Origin: Gimesia algae
Lineage (GTDB): Bacteria; Planctomycetota; Planctomycetia; Planctomycetales; Planctomycetaceae
NCBI RefSeq assembly: GCF_007746795.1
Contig: NZ_CP036343.1
Coordinates: forward strand, 2,407,369 to 2,471,368
Direction of reading: 5' to 3'
DNA: 64,000 nt
The stretch's first letter is position 1, and each line of letters starts with the position of its first letter. A program made the position numbers and the translations under genes. Positions 46,282 to 56,460 of this stretch are shown piece by piece. The notes below the pieces were generated by a model. That model did not search any database. It was not told the origin of the DNA and was given only the letters and a program-made list of their open reading frames with translations.

Positions 46282-46761
46282 ATGAATTTGAATATAAGAC
46301 TGATCATTTCCGCCTGTTTCACCCTGTTGGTCGGCATAATACTGGCATTTAATTCGTCTTCTTCCGTGCAGGCTGAACCAGCAAACGAGAAGAAAGATAC
46401 AGGCGAACCGGTTGAGCCGGATATGCACGAGTTTATGGAATACGTTTTCCAACCCACTTACAAACGACTCAAACGGGCGATGGCTGCAGAACCTGCCGAC
46501 AGAAATGCCTGGAAAACGATCAAAACCGACTCTCTGATTCTCGCAGAAGGGGGCAATCTGTTACTCCTGCATGATCCCGGAAAAAACCGTACAGAGTGGG
46601 ACGCTCATAGTGTTCAGGTACGTAAAGCAGGTGGTCAGCTTTATAAATCAGCGAAAGCAAAAGATTTTAAAGCAGCTCAAATGCACTATCAATCCATGCT
46701 GAAAAACTGTAATGCCTGCCATCAGCAGTTTGCAGACGGCAAGCATCAGTTGAAACCCTGA
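46282..46761 (+). CDS. Class II (c'-type) cytochrome c
   Basis: 159 residues from the ATG at 46282, with AAGGA about 10 bases upstream; the frame extends to 46156 without a signal. A signal peptide (LIISACFTLLVGIILAFNSSSSVQA) is followed by a helical domain and a single heme motif NCNACHQQF close to the C-terminus, as in the four-helix-bundle cytochromes c'. The protein is periplasmic. It could carry electrons or bind small gases; the axial ligand pattern cannot be judged without alignment. It follows the His-rich protein gene and ends at a bidirectional terminator. Confidence 0.75.
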   Translation: MNLNIRLIISACFTLLVGIILAFNSSSSVQAEPANEKKDTGEPVEPDMHEFMEYVFQPTYKRLKRAMAAEPADRNAWKTIKTDSLILAEGGNLLLLHDPGKNRTEWDAHSVQVRKAGGQLYKSAKAKDFKAAQMHYQSMLKNCNACHQQFADGKHQLKP

Positions 46762-46788
46762 TCTCAAAACCGGTCCCAGATAATTCAT

Positions 46789-46824
46789 TACCGCCTGTCT
46801 GCCTTCACCGGGCAGCAGGCGGTA
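46789..46824. terminator. Bidirectional terminator between convergent genes
   Basis: TACCGCCT pairs with AGGCGGTA, and CTGCC with GGCAG inside it, giving a strong two-part stem with a small bulge and a loop of about 7 bases. It lies between the stops of the cytochrome gene (46761) and the sialidase-like gene (46872), which converge. The T run after it is short. Confidence 0.6.
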
Positions 46825-46871
46825 TTTGCACGATCTGTTTCATGCAGACTAAACCTGCCAGATCATGCAGA

Positions 46872-49688
46872 TTACTCAGGCGTCCGCTTTGTCTCTTTTT
46901 CCGCGTGAGTTGCTTTACTGATGAGCTGCTTCAACCTGGACTGCGGGCACACCAGTTTTTTCGCGAGGATATCCTGCTCGGTAAATTTCGCCAGTAAGAT
47001 TTCGCCATCCGTGGACCGATTACGATCATACGAAATGTAAATCGATCCATCCGGCGCCTGAAAACCATCGGGGTATGAAATTCCTTTTCGCTCATCTATC
47101 ACCAGCCCGCCCTGCCAGGTCAAACCATCGTCGTCTGACAACCAGGCGCTTAACTGCACGCGTCCCTGATGGGAGTCAATCTTTTCTCCATGCTTGATGA
47201 GCAACAATCGGCCTGATGCCAGTCGACGGATATGGAATCGCGCATTAGGCTGACGGATTTGTGGAGGCAATGAAGGAGTCGCCCAGGTTCGACCGCCGTC
47301 TGTGGAAGTGGTCTGCATAATCCCTTTTCGGGTCCGCGCCAGCATCCAGAGAGAACCATCCTTGCGTTCGACGATCATATGTTCGTGCCAGTCCGGGTCA
47401 GGAAATACTGCCGCACCACGGTGTTGCCAGGTGGCTCCCTGATCGGTCGAAACGAAGACATTCGCACCACGCTGAGCGTCCAGTTCTTTAAAGCAGCCTT
47501 TAAACGGACCGAAACCGCTGCGCTGATCCAGCGAGATCGGCAGCATCCACTCTCCATGGGACAGCACTATTGGCTTGTTTAAAGTGACTCCATGCCAGAT
47601 CCTGTGTGGTTTGGACCATTCAGGGTTTTCTGCATCCGGATTCTCGCAAACCGTCGCCCAGACCCCGGCCCGGCCATCAAACATATGCAGTGATTGATCA
47701 AAAATCAGCCATAGCCGCCCGAGGGGATCGGTCCAGAGATTGCCAACCAGAATACTGCGATCAATGGGATGATCCGGCGAATGGGAATCAAGGACCACAC
47801 GCGGCCGCGACCAGCTTGCCCCGTCATCATCACTGGAGGCAAGTACAAAAAAAGCCTTGGGACTGTCGCCACCCGCCACCCAGCAGGCCCAGAGCCGCCC
47901 GCCAGGCGTTCTTTCGATGCCAATCGTCATCCCGTAATCAAGTTTGTCAGAATCATATTCAGGCAGCGGTGAAGTATTCACAACGGGCGGAACCAATGCC
48001 AGATCGGCCAGCCGTTCCATATTTTTAATCTCAGCCTGTTTCTCTTCTTTCGACCTGGGAGTCGCTTCAGTTACTTCGACGCTTGTGCCAGCCCCCATTA
48101 CGAGTAACACCAGTTTCTGAAACCGCAGATGCTCCCCTTGTTTTACCTGTTTTCGCCAGGTAGTCACCCGATTGATTTCACCCGGAAAGAGCGGGAATTC
48201 CGGGAGATTCACTTTTTCAAATCCCTGTCGAATCAGATCGAGTTCTCGACTCGCCGCTCCTGGCCGTCGGGCAGGAGTCAGGGCGTACAGAGTTCCCGCA
48301 TCACTACAAACCGCTTCATACCCTTCAATCGTTGTCTTGAGGAACTTCAGTCCTTTTAATAATTCAGGAACTTCCTGGAGTCTGTATTGACGATCGGTAA
48401 ACAGCTCTACGCCCGGCTGCATGACGGCAGGCTGGACAACCGGTTTAGGTTTTTCCTTTCGTTGCATGCCCGCTTGAGAAGCAAAAACGCCCGTCTCTTC
48501 GAGTTTGCCAAACATGATCCGTTCTTTGCGGCTGGGCGAAGAATCTCCCTGTGTGACGCAGAGCCAGATGGCCCCCTCATACTCAGCGAATGTGGGATAT
48601 TGAAAAGACTGAGGTGTTTCGAACCGATACTTACGTTGCCACGTCTTTCCATCCCGGGATACGTCGATGTTAAAGACACTGCGATTCACACCATCAATGC
48701 GGGTCGCTTCCTGCCAGCCCAGATAATACACGTCACCAAATTTGTCGAAAGTTGGTTTCGAATTCGTGCCATTGGGTACGGCAGTGACTGGTGTTCCCTC
48801 TATCCAGTTATGACCATCCTGACTGGTAGTGAAATAGTAATTGCGATCGCCGCCATCATTGCGACAGATGGCCATCCAGGTACCATCCGGCAGGCGATTA
48901 ATGGCCGACTCGCTCAGTTGTGCGGACTGAGGTTCGTTGTAATGCCCGAGTACTTCAATCGTATCATGCTGATCATTGATGCGAGCGAGTGCATTCTGTT
49001 TTCCCGCAAAATTATTAATTGCGATATAAGTCTGGTCTCCCCAGTTCTTGAAGGAATCAAACAGATAGAGTCCGAAATCTTTTGCTGGTTTCCTGAATCC
49101 GCTTGCAACGGCATCTGAATGAAAATACTGTGGCTGCATGTCAAAGGTACCGGAGGCTATCTTCAGTTTGAGCTTCTGTATTTTGTTTTCAAATGCACGC
49201 GTAGAAAGATTGAAGTCGACAAACCAGGTTTGCGCCTGACGTTTGCCGGGTTGTTCACTGGCGAAAAAACAACGCAGGGTATTTTCATCGTGTTGGAGAA
49301 TCCGGGGAACAAAACAGGCACCGACGGGCAATGTTTCATTTTCGTACTTCTGACTGCTGCGTGCGAAGGGAATGACGGCTTCGACTTTTAACGACTTGAG
49401 ATTTACGATCGACATCGCACAATAGATTTCAGGCCAGCCGGCACTTTCACCGGCTCGGGTATCATTGACCTCAGCAACAATAAAGGCGTGATCGTCCCAC
49501 AAGACCATTTCCGCATCGTGAGCCCCCTTTACCTGTTTGCCTGTGACTGGGATCAGCCGCTCCAGAACCTGATCTCCGGCAAGCGCAGCATCCCAGCCCG
49601 CAGGAACCAGGGGTTCCGCAGCAGTGCACAGTGAGACAATCAGAAAGAAGTGGACAGTGAATCCGAGCGCGTATTTCATGGGAGTCAT
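46872..49688 (-). CDS. Double sialidase-like secreted protein
   Basis: 938 residues with a signal peptide (LGFTVHFFLIVSLCTAAEP). Two propellers are present. Residues about 30-420 have weak Asp boxes (STSQDGHNW, VSRDGKTW); about 575-920 have strong ones (SSDDDGASW, VSTDQGATW, TSTDGGRTW, LSDDDGLTW) and the active-site-like segment GIERTPGGRLWACW. Between them (about 430-555) lies the same kind of module (YEAVCSDAGTLYALTP) that forms the C-terminus of the protein at 9462-11090. It thus looks like propeller-module-propeller, possibly from fusion of two genes. It likely binds or cleaves acidic sugars outside the cell. It is divergent from the Nramp-like gene. Confidence 0.75.
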   Translation of the reverse strand: MTPMKYALGFTVHFFLIVSLCTAAEPLVPAGWDAALAGDQVLERLIPVTGKQVKGAHDAEMVLWDDHAFIVAEVNDTRAGESAGWPEIYCAMSIVNLKSLKVEAVIPFARSSQKYENETLPVGACFVPRILQHDENTLRCFFASEQPGKRQAQTWFVDFNLSTRAFENKIQKLKLKIASGTFDMQPQYFHSDAVASGFRKPAKDFGLYLFDSFKNWGDQTYIAINNFAGKQNALARINDQHDTIEVLGHYNEPQSAQLSESAINRLPDGTWMAICRNDGGDRNYYFTTSQDGHNWIEGTPVTAVPNGTNSKPTFDKFGDVYYLGWQEATRIDGVNRSVFNIDVSRDGKTWQRKYRFETPQSFQYPTFAEYEGAIWLCVTQGDSSPSRKERIMFGKLEETGVFASQAGMQRKEKPKPVVQPAVMQPGVELFTDRQYRLQEVPELLKGLKFLKTTIEGYEAVCSDAGTLYALTPARRPGAASRELDLIRQGFEKVNLPEFPLFPGEINRVTTWRKQVKQGEHLRFQKLVLLVMGAGTSVEVTEATPRSKEEKQAEIKNMERLADLALVPPVVNTSPLPEYDSDKLDYGMTIGIERTPGGRLWACWVAGGDSPKAFFVLASSDDDGASWSRPRVVLDSHSPDHPIDRSILVGNLWTDPLGRLWLIFDQSLHMFDGRAGVWATVCENPDAENPEWSKPHRIWHGVTLNKPIVLSHGEWMLPISLDQRSGFGPFKGCFKELDAQRGANVFVSTDQGATWQHRGAAVFPDPDWHEHMIVERKDGSLWMLARTRKGIMQTTSTDGGRTWATPSLPPQIRQPNARFHIRRLASGRLLLIKHGEKIDSHQGRVQLSAWLSDDDGLTWQGGLVIDERKGISYPDGFQAPDGSIYISYDRNRSTDGEILLAKFTEQDILAKKLVCPQSRLKQLISKATHAEKETKRTPE

Positions 49689-49827
49689 TCTTTTCTATAG
49701 TTTTCAATGAATTAAATGCAGGTCTCTGTTATAACGTAATTAATTATGCGCAGTCGAGCAGTTTTCGAACAGTCAGACGTGTCGAGATAAAGCGTTTTGA
49801 GTGGTCTGCAGAGAAAAGTAAGAGGTG

Positions 49828-51303
49828 ATGAGCACGAATTCAAATCAGGAATCACAGGCAACTTCGAGCGGCAGTCTGCCATCGTGGACGACCGGCGATC
49901 TGCCCGCGCCGCCTCCCTTTACACTTCGCAATTTATTTCGCACGATTGGTCCGGGAGCAATTTTACTGGCGGGTTCCATTGGGGGAGGTGAATGGCTCGT
50001 CGGACCGACCATTACGGTCAAGTACGGATTGGATATTCTGTGGATCGCCACAGTTGCGATTGTGCTGCAGTTGCTGTTTAACCTGGAAGCGATCCGGTAC
50101 ACACTTTATACGGGCGAGCCGATTCTGGTGGGAATCATGCGATTACGCCCCGGTTCCCGCTTCTGGGCCAGCGGTTATATCTTCGCCACCATTGCCCAAC
50201 TGGGGGTTCCCGCGCTGGCAGCGGGTTGTGCTTCCGTACTGTTTGCCGCGTTTGCCGGTCATATCGCCGGCGAAGGTGATGCCACGTACCTCAGCTATTT
50301 AACTTATGTTGTGATCCTGGTGACGGTGGGCATTCTGCTTAGCGGCAAGACGATCGAACGCATGCTGGAATATTTTTCCTGGGCGATGATCGCATTCATT
50401 TTTTCGTTCCTGATCATTGTGAATGTCCTCTTCGTTCCACTCGAACACTGGCTGAAAACGTTGAGCGGATTCTTTCAGATTGGTCAAATCCCCGCGGATA
50501 TCGATATCTTATTACTGGCAGCCTTTGCTGCGACCGCAGGCTCCGGAGGCATCGGCAATCTGGTGATCACCAACTGGTATCGCGATAAAGGCTTTGGCAT
50601 GGGCAGCAGGGTTGGGTCGATTTCGAGTGCCTTCAGCCACAGTGAAGTACAGTTGTCCGCAACCGGTCAGGTATTTCCCATCACGGACGAGAATCTGAAA
50701 CACTGGCGTTCCTGGTGGAAGTATGTGTCGGCAGACCAGATCTGGCTCTGGGGCATGGGTTGTCTGGTCGGTATGTTTTTGAACGTCAATCTGGCGACAG
50801 CCGTCATTCCGGAGCATACGGAGATGGATCACATGGCGGCAGGTGCATTCCAGGCCCGCTACATGGCGGAACATCTCTGGTCAGGTTTCTGGTGGATGGC
50901 GCTGTTGAACGGGTTCTGGGTGCTGATGTCGACTCACTTGAGCAATACCGATGTTTTGATTCGTACAGTGACCGATATCGTCTGGGTGGCCAGTCCGCAG
51001 GTACGTGAACGTCGCAGAATGAGTATCAGCCGGCTGTATTACTTTTTCCTGTTGCTTGCCACGATCTGGGGCCTGCTGGCTGTGAACTGGGGACATGCGC
51101 TGTCCCTGTTCAAGATTCTGGGAGCCGTCGCCGGGCCGGTACTGGCAATCGCTGCGGTACAGATTTTGATTGTAAACTCAACGCTGCTTCCCAAAGAACT
51201 GCAGCCTCACCTCTGGCGGCGCGGTGCTTTGATTTTGTGTGCGATCTGTTACGGATGTCTGTCACTGGCTCTGCTTTGGGACTTGTATTTATCGCTGAGA
51301 TGA
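49828..51303 (+). CDS. Nramp-family relative lacking canonical metal-site motifs
   Basis: 491 residues with about 11 membrane helices. FRTIGPGAILLAGSIGGGEW aligns with the TM1 segment of MntH/Nramp (GPG...DPGNW), but Asp and Asn of DPGN are replaced (GGGE). In TM6 the MPH-type segment appears as AGSGGIGNLVITNWY. The overall fold therefore looks Nramp-like (LeuT type), but the manganese/iron site is not conserved, so the cargo may differ, as in NRAMP-related magnesium transporters. AGAGG precedes the ATG at 49828. The following DUF1549/DUF1553 frame overlaps its stop codon at ATGA (51300-51303), so they may be translationally coupled. Confidence 0.7.
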   Translation: MSTNSNQESQATSSGSLPSWTTGDLPAPPPFTLRNLFRTIGPGAILLAGSIGGGEWLVGPTITVKYGLDILWIATVAIVLQLLFNLEAIRYTLYTGEPILVGIMRLRPGSRFWASGYIFATIAQLGVPALAAGCASVLFAAFAGHIAGEGDATYLSYLTYVVILVTVGILLSGKTIERMLEYFSWAMIAFIFSFLIIVNVLFVPLEHWLKTLSGFFQIGQIPADIDILLLAAFAATAGSGGIGNLVITNWYRDKGFGMGSRVGSISSAFSHSEVQLSATGQVFPITDENLKHWRSWWKYVSADQIWLWGMGCLVGMFLNVNLATAVIPEHTEMDHMAAGAFQARYMAEHLWSGFWWMALLNGFWVLMSTHLSNTDVLIRTVTDIVWVASPQVRERRRMSISRLYYFFLLLATIWGLLAVNWGHALSLFKILGAVAGPVLAIAAVQILIVNSTLLPKELQPHLWRRGALILCAICYGCLSLALLWDLYLSLR

Positions 51304-51341
51304 GCCAGACTGTACTGTACAAAGAGCGTGCTCATTGGATC

Positions 51342-54176
51342 ATGGAGATTCCAACTGTGAAGCCACTTGCATCGACCAGAGAACATTGCACACCTTTTTT
51401 CCAGCGAACGGTTTTGTTAGCGATCCTGTTCTGCGCTACTCTTCCCTCTCTCTCTGCCGCTGTTGAGAAACCCAGCCCGCAAACACCTGTGTTTTATGAA
51501 AGCAGGATTCAAAAGATCTTCGAGGAGAAATGCCTCGGTTGTCATAATGTCAAAACCAGAAAAGCGGGACTGGATCTGAGTTCGCCCGAGAGCCTCCTGA
51601 AAGGGAGTGAGTCAGGGCGGGTTATCCAGGCGGGAGACGCAGACGCCAGTCTGCTGTTTCAGATGATCGACGCGGGAGAAATGCCCCCCGATGAGAAAAA
51701 GCATCTCAGTAATAAGGAACGACAGCAACTGCGTCACTGGCTGAACGCGGGTGCCCACTTTCGTAAAAAAGTCAAAACAGCGCCTACTGTCACACAGCAC
51801 GACATTATACCTCTGCTTCATTTGCGGTGTGTTGCCTGTCATGGGGGTCGTCGCAAAGAAGCTGGTCTGGATTTGCGCACGAAAGCCTCCATTGTGAAAG
51901 GAGGAAAATCCGGCCCGGCTGTCGTTCCGGGCAACCCGTCAGACAGCCTGTTGATCAAACGGATTCACGCAGGCGAAATGCCCCCGCCGCGCAAGCTGGT
52001 CTCTGCCAGCGTCAAACCGATGCAGGCCAACGAACGGGAACTGCTTTCGCAGTGGATTGCGCTGAAATTACCGGAAATAGAAGCGCCGCGAAGTGAGGCA
52101 GAAGCACTGGTAACGGAGGCTGATCGGAAATTCTGGTCATTTCAGCCCCCCGTACAGCCGAAGCCACCAGAAGTTGAGGGGCAGGACCGTGTCCGTAATC
52201 CGATCGATGCTTTTATTTTACACCGTCTGGAAAAAAATGGGCTGAGCCTGTCTCCTGCCGCCAGCAGACGAACTTTAATTCGCCGACTCTGTTTTGATCT
52301 GACCGGGCTGCCTCCGCAGCCTGAGGACATCGAGCAGTTTCTCAATGATACGGATCCGCGTGCCTATGAAAAACTGGTGGATCGTCTGCTCGCTTCCCGT
52401 CGCTATGGCGAACGCTGGGCACGGCACTGGCTGGATGCCGCTGGCTATGCCGATTCAGAAGGTGCACAGAATGAAGACAAACTGCGGCCCCACATGTACC
52501 GCTATCGTGATTATGTAATTCGGGCCTTGAATGAAGACAAGCCTTATTCCCGTTTTTTGATCGAGCAGATCGCCGGTGATGAGCTGGTCGATTACCAGTC
52601 GGGTAAAATCACACCGGAAGTTTACGACTGTCTCGTCGCGACAGGATTTCTGCGGACCGCTCCCGACCGCACGTTTGCGGACATCACAAACTTTGTCCCG
52701 GATCGCCTGGAAGTGATTGCAGACGAGATGGATATCCTGGGTTCGGCTGTGCTGGGATTAACAATCAAGTGTGCCCGCTGTCATTCTCATAAATTTGATC
52801 CCATTCCTCAACGCGATTACTATCGGCTGACTGCGGTTTTCAAAGAAGCCTATGATGAACACAACTGGCTCAAATCGCAGGGACCACGGACACTCTCTTA
52901 CATCCCGAAGGAAGAGCGCGACAAATATCATCAACGGGAGCAGGAACTGGCTGCGAAAGTGCAGCAGATCGAGCAGGAAATTGCCAAGCTGACAAAGCAG
53001 ACACAGAAGCTGCAGATCGAGAAACAGGCCAAGTCTTTAGAGGAAGCTGATCCGCAATATAAACAGAAATGTGATCAGTTACAGCAACAGATCAAAGCGG
53101 TGGTAGCCAGAAGACAGCCTCAACCGCGGATTCGCGCACTCTGGTCGCGGGGCACCCCTTCCCCCAGTTATATTCTTAAACGTGGAAACTATCTCACGCC
53201 TGGACGACCTGTCGACCCCGGGGTGCCCGCCGTACTCTCTGCCAGACAAAATCCGCTGGATGTGATTTCAAAGTCCGGTCAGCAGGAAAACAAGGGAGGC
53301 AGACGGCTGGCGTTTGCACGCTGGCTGACTCAGCCGGATCATCCATTGACCGCGCGGGTCATGGTCAATCGTATCTGGATGCATCATTTTGGTAGAGGAA
53401 TTGTCAAGACACCCGAGAACTTTGGACGGGCCGGAGAACGCCCTACTCACCCGGAACTACTTGACTGGCTGGCAACTGAATTTGTCCAGCAGGGCTGGAG
53501 CCTCAAAGCCTTGCATCGACTGATGGTGACCTCCGAGACTTATCGGCAGACCTCAGCGGTGTCGGATGAGGCTTTGCGCAGAGACCCCGATGGCAGCCTG
53601 CTCTCGCGGATGCCTTTGAAGAGGATGGAAGGTGAGGTACTGCGGGATACACTGCTCTACCTGTCAGGCCAACTGGACGAAACTCCTTATGGTCCTGCAG
53701 ATCCGGTCGATGTGCGCCGTGATGGTCTGGTAACATCTAAAGCTTCCGATCAGGGCTGGAGAAGAAGTATTTATGTATTACAACGCCGCACACAGATACC
53801 AACGTTGCTGGAAAATTTTGATTATCCACAGATGGGCCCGAACTGTATTCGACGCGGCGAATCACTGGTGGCGCCCCAGGCGTTACACTTATTGAACGAT
53901 CAGATGATTCATCGACTGGCGACTGACTTCGCTGCAAAAATCCGCAGTCGGGCTGGCAAGAGTCCGGCTGATCAGGTGCAACAGATCTACCTGCAGGCAT
54001 TCGGTCGGGAGGCATCCCAGGAAGAAATTTCCCTTGCTATCGAGACGATGAATGCATTGAATCAGGAATGGTTGAAAGCAAACCCAGCAACCAGAGCGGA
54101 CGAAGCAGCTCTAAAATCGCTGGCCAATTATTGCCACGCGATCTTCAATCTGGCCGAATTTCAATATATCGATTGA
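51342..54176 (+). CDS. DUF1549/DUF1553 protein with two N-terminal heme-binding cytochrome domains
   Basis: 944 residues from the ATG at 51342; a start at 51300 (ATGA overlap with the transporter stop) is also possible. A signal peptide ([19 protein letters not shown]) is followed by two PSCyt1-type domains with [16 protein letters not shown] and [19 protein letters not shown]1549 follows ([20 protein letters not shown]), with [18 protein letters not shown] at about 505, then a coiled coil (about 540-610, [17 protein letters not shown]) and DUF1553 ([20 protein letters not shown]). Three CxxCH sites suggest three covalent hemes. It is exported and pairs with the DUF1501 gene 44 bases downstream. 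This is the classic planctomycete pair; function unproven. Confidence 0.85.
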   Translation: MEIPTVKPLASTREHCTPFFQRTVLLAILFCATLPSLSAAVEKPSPQTPVFYESRIQKIFEEKCLGCHNVKTRKAGLDLSSPESLLKGSESGRVIQAGDADASLLFQMIDAGEMPPDEKKHLSNKERQQLRHWLNAGAHFRKKVKTAPTVTQHDIIPLLHLRCVACHGGRRKEAGLDLRTKASIVKGGKSGPAVVPGNPSDSLLIKRIHAGEMPPPRKLVSASVKPMQANERELLSQWIALKLPEIEAPRSEAEALVTEADRKFWSFQPPVQPKPPEVEGQDRVRNPIDAFILHRLEKNGLSLSPAASRRTLIRRLCFDLTGLPPQPEDIEQFLNDTDPRAYEKLVDRLLASRRYGERWARHWLDAAGYADSEGAQNEDKLRPHMYRYRDYVIRALNEDKPYSRFLIEQIAGDELVDYQSGKITPEVYDCLVATGFLRTAPDRTFADITNFVPDRLEVIADEMDILGSAVLGLTIKCARCHSHKFDPIPQRDYYRLTAVFKEAYDEHNWLKSQGPRTLSYIPKEERDKYHQREQELAAKVQQIEQEIAKLTKQTQKLQIEKQAKSLEEADPQYKQKCDQLQQQIKAVVARRQPQPRIRALWSRGTPSPSYILKRGNYLTPGRPVDPGVPAVLSARQNPLDVISKSGQQENKGGRRLAFARWLTQPDHPLTARVMVNRIWMHHFGRGIVKTPENFGRAGERPTHPELLDWLATEFVQQGWSLKALHRLMVTSETYRQTSAVSDEALRRDPDGSLLSRMPLKRMEGEVLRDTLLYLSGQLDETPYGPADPVDVRRDGLVTSKASDQGWRRSIYVLQRRTQIPTLLENFDYPQMGPNCIRRGESLVAPQALHLLNDQMIHRLATDFAAKIRSRAGKSPADQVQQIYLQAFGREASQEEISLAIETMNALNQEWLKANPATRADEAALKSLANYCHAIFNLAEFQYID

Positions 54177-54220
54177 TTGAGTCTGTTGATCCATAATACT
54201 GCAGTAGAAAGTTTTGTCTT

Positions 54221-55675
54221 ATGAATTCTGAAGCCTCTGTTCAAAGAGCAATTCCTCGACGCAGTTTTTTTCAGCAGGTCTCCACCGGTTTACAGGGAGC
54301 CGCCCTGACCTGGTTACTGCAACAGGATCTGTACGCAGAGAAAAAACCGAAACCAGTTCGTCAGACTCCCGTGTTCGGTCCCCAACATCGGCCCCGCGCC
54401 AAGTCAGTGATTCATTTATTTATGAACGGCGGTCCCAGCCAGATGGACCTGTTTGATCCCAAGCCTTATCTGGACAAACACCATGGCCAGGATTATTTTG
54501 AAAAAATCGCCGGTGAAGTTGAGTTCCCTGCGCAGGCAGGCGCGATCATGCGCAGCCCGTTCAAGTTCGAACAACATGGTGAATCGGGTATGTGGGTCTC
54601 GGATATCATGCCTCACCTGGCGAAGCAGGTCGATGAAATCACCATGATCCGATCTATGTATACAACCAATTTAACCCATGAACCAGCGCTTTACAAAATT
54701 CAATCAGGGAGTGAATTTACGGGGCATCCAGCCTTGGGGGCCTGGGTGTCTTATGGACTGGGAAATGAGAATCAGAATCTGCCCACCTATGTCGTTCTGG
54801 ATGATCCACGTGGTCTTCCTGTAAACGGGATTGAAAACTGGCAGGCCGGATTTCTGCCGGCACAACATCAGGGCACACGCTTTCGCGCCACCGGTTCTCC
54901 CGTACTAAACCTCAAACCCGATTACGAACAACCTTCTGCAGTCACGCAACTCGAACGCGATCTGATTACCCGCCTGGATCGAATCCATCAGCGAAAACGG
55001 ACACACCATCATCAACTGGAAGCGCGGCTTTCGTCATATGCTCTGGCTGCCCGCATGCAGATCGCGGCTTCCGATGCCCTTGATCTGTCACAGGAAACCC
55101 AGGAGACCCAGCAACAGTATGGTATTGACCAACCGGTGACAGAGTCTTATGGCCGTCGCTGCCTGATTGCCCGACGTCTGGTAGAACGAGGCGTGAGGTT
55201 CGTACAACTCTTCATCAACAGTCAGATCTGGGATACGCACAGCTCCATCGCAGCCAACCTGAAGAAAGCCTGCCAAAGAACTGATCAACCGGTGGCAGCA
55301 TTACTTCAGGACCTGAAACAACGTGGTTTACTGGATGACACACTGGTAATGTGGGGTGGCGAAATGGGGCGTTTACCCATTGCCCAACTGGCTGCGAATA
55401 AAGATGCCAGTAAATCTGGTCGCGATCACAACAAAAATGCACTGTGTACCTGGATGGCCGGTGGCGGTATGAAAAAAGGCCTGGTCTGGGGCGCCACCGA
55501 TGAACTGGGCTTCGCTGCGGTTGAGAACCGCGTCAGTGTTCCTGACTGGCACGCCACCATGCTGCATTTGCTGGGGTTAAACCACGAAGAACTGTTTATT
55601 TCACGCAATGGCCTGAAAGAACGTCTGACCGGAGTGGGGAATGACCCCCAGGTCATTCGAGGTATCCTGGCTTAA
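54221..55675 (+). CDS. DUF1501 family protein, Tat-exported
   Basis: 484 residues. The N-terminus PRRSFFQQVSTGLQGAALTW is a twin-arginine signal. VIHLFMNGGPSQMDLFDPKP and LVMWGGEMGRLPIAQL are DUF1501 blocks. GRDHNKNALCTWMAGGGMKK is the C-terminal conserved segment. It differs from the other two DUF1501 proteins of the window in motif wording (GEMGR instead of GEFGRTP), so it belongs to a separate subgroup. It follows its DUF1549/DUF1553 partner by 44 bases on the same strand and would be exported folded, whereas the heme partner goes by Sec. Enzymatic role unknown. Confidence 0.85.
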   Translation: MNSEASVQRAIPRRSFFQQVSTGLQGAALTWLLQQDLYAEKKPKPVRQTPVFGPQHRPRAKSVIHLFMNGGPSQMDLFDPKPYLDKHHGQDYFEKIAGEVEFPAQAGAIMRSPFKFEQHGESGMWVSDIMPHLAKQVDEITMIRSMYTTNLTHEPALYKIQSGSEFTGHPALGAWVSYGLGNENQNLPTYVVLDDPRGLPVNGIENWQAGFLPAQHQGTRFRATGSPVLNLKPDYEQPSAVTQLERDLITRLDRIHQRKRTHHHQLEARLSSYALAARMQIAASDALDLSQETQETQQQYGIDQPVTESYGRRCLIARRLVERGVRFVQLFINSQIWDTHSSIAANLKKACQRTDQPVAALLQDLKQRGLLDDTLVMWGGEMGRLPIAQLAANKDASKSGRDHNKNALCTWMAGGGMKKGLVWGATDELGFAAVENRVSVPDWHATMLHLLGLNHEELFISRNGLKERLTGVGNDPQVIRGILA

Positions 55676-56002
55676 CCAAACCCACTCAGACACAGCAGGC
55701 CCGTCCGAAGCCAGACGGAATCTCGATTTACTCAAGTGGTACCCAGACGATTTGCCTCTATCACATCTGGCAAAATGTTGTCTTAAAACAATTCTTAAAA
55801 TATTCTCACAATTAATTAGCATTCCTAATCCAAAACGTTAGGATCATAGAAAACCCTCTCTAACCTGATTCTTTCAGAGTCAGGACAGTTGTCGATTATC
55901 ATATTTAAAGTCCCAATTCGGGACAAACACAACCAATTTAACGTAGCAGCGAAAAAGCAGGCAGTTTCACACACAATTGATTCGGAACCGACAGGAGGCA
56001 CC
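55676..56002. other. Intergenic region
   Basis: About 330 bases, AT-rich in the middle. A weak CCGTC/GACGG stem lies at about 55701-55718, after the DUF1501 gene. AGGAGG at its right end serves the next gene. Nothing else is visible. Confidence 0.35.
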
Positions 56003-56413
56003 ATGCTTAAACGTGTTACTTCGTGGTTGAATTCTTTACTGCTCAGCCCCCCTGCTTTGTGCGTTATGCTTGTTATTTTTTTTACCGGATCCCTGTTGCT
56101 CTGCAACAATTTGATCCAAGTCGATGCGGAGGGAAGACCGCTGACGCGAAAACGCACCGTGTTTGAAAACCACCCGGTTACCCAGGAATTAATTGAAGCC
56201 ACCAGTGAATTAAACTGGCAAACAGATCCCGAGCAGGTAATCCGGGTAGACGAATTGTGTGAGGAACTTGCTCAAATGAAATTGGATCGAGAGCAGAATA
56301 TCACTTCCGCTGCAGGCGTTTCTAAATCAACTGCCCATCAAGACTGGTTTGTTAATATCTCTGTTCCAGCCAGACAGACATCAATCGAGTCAATTCGACA
56401 GACGGAAATGTGA
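56003..56413 (+). CDS. Small single-pass membrane protein, unknown
   Basis: 136 residues from the ATG at 56003, which has a perfect AGGAGG a few bases upstream; a longer frame from 55889 lacks any. One membrane helix (LCVMLVIFFTGSLLLC, about 18-36) is followed by a hydrophilic tail with acidic helices (QELIEATSELNWQTDPEQV, VDELCEELAQMKLDRE). I recognise no family. The N-terminus is inside or the protein is an anchored periplasmic one; this cannot be told from sequence. It converges with the NtrC-like gene (47-base gap). Confidence 0.55.
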   Translation: MLKRVTSWLNSLLLSPPALCVMLVIFFTGSLLLCNNLIQVDAEGRPLTRKRTVFENHPVTQELIEATSELNWQTDPEQVIRVDELCEELAQMKLDREQNITSAAGVSKSTAHQDWFVNISVPARQTSIESIRQTEM

Positions 56414-56460
56414 CGTACCTTGCTGAACTGAGAGCATCAACACAGAACAGCAGCAGACGT

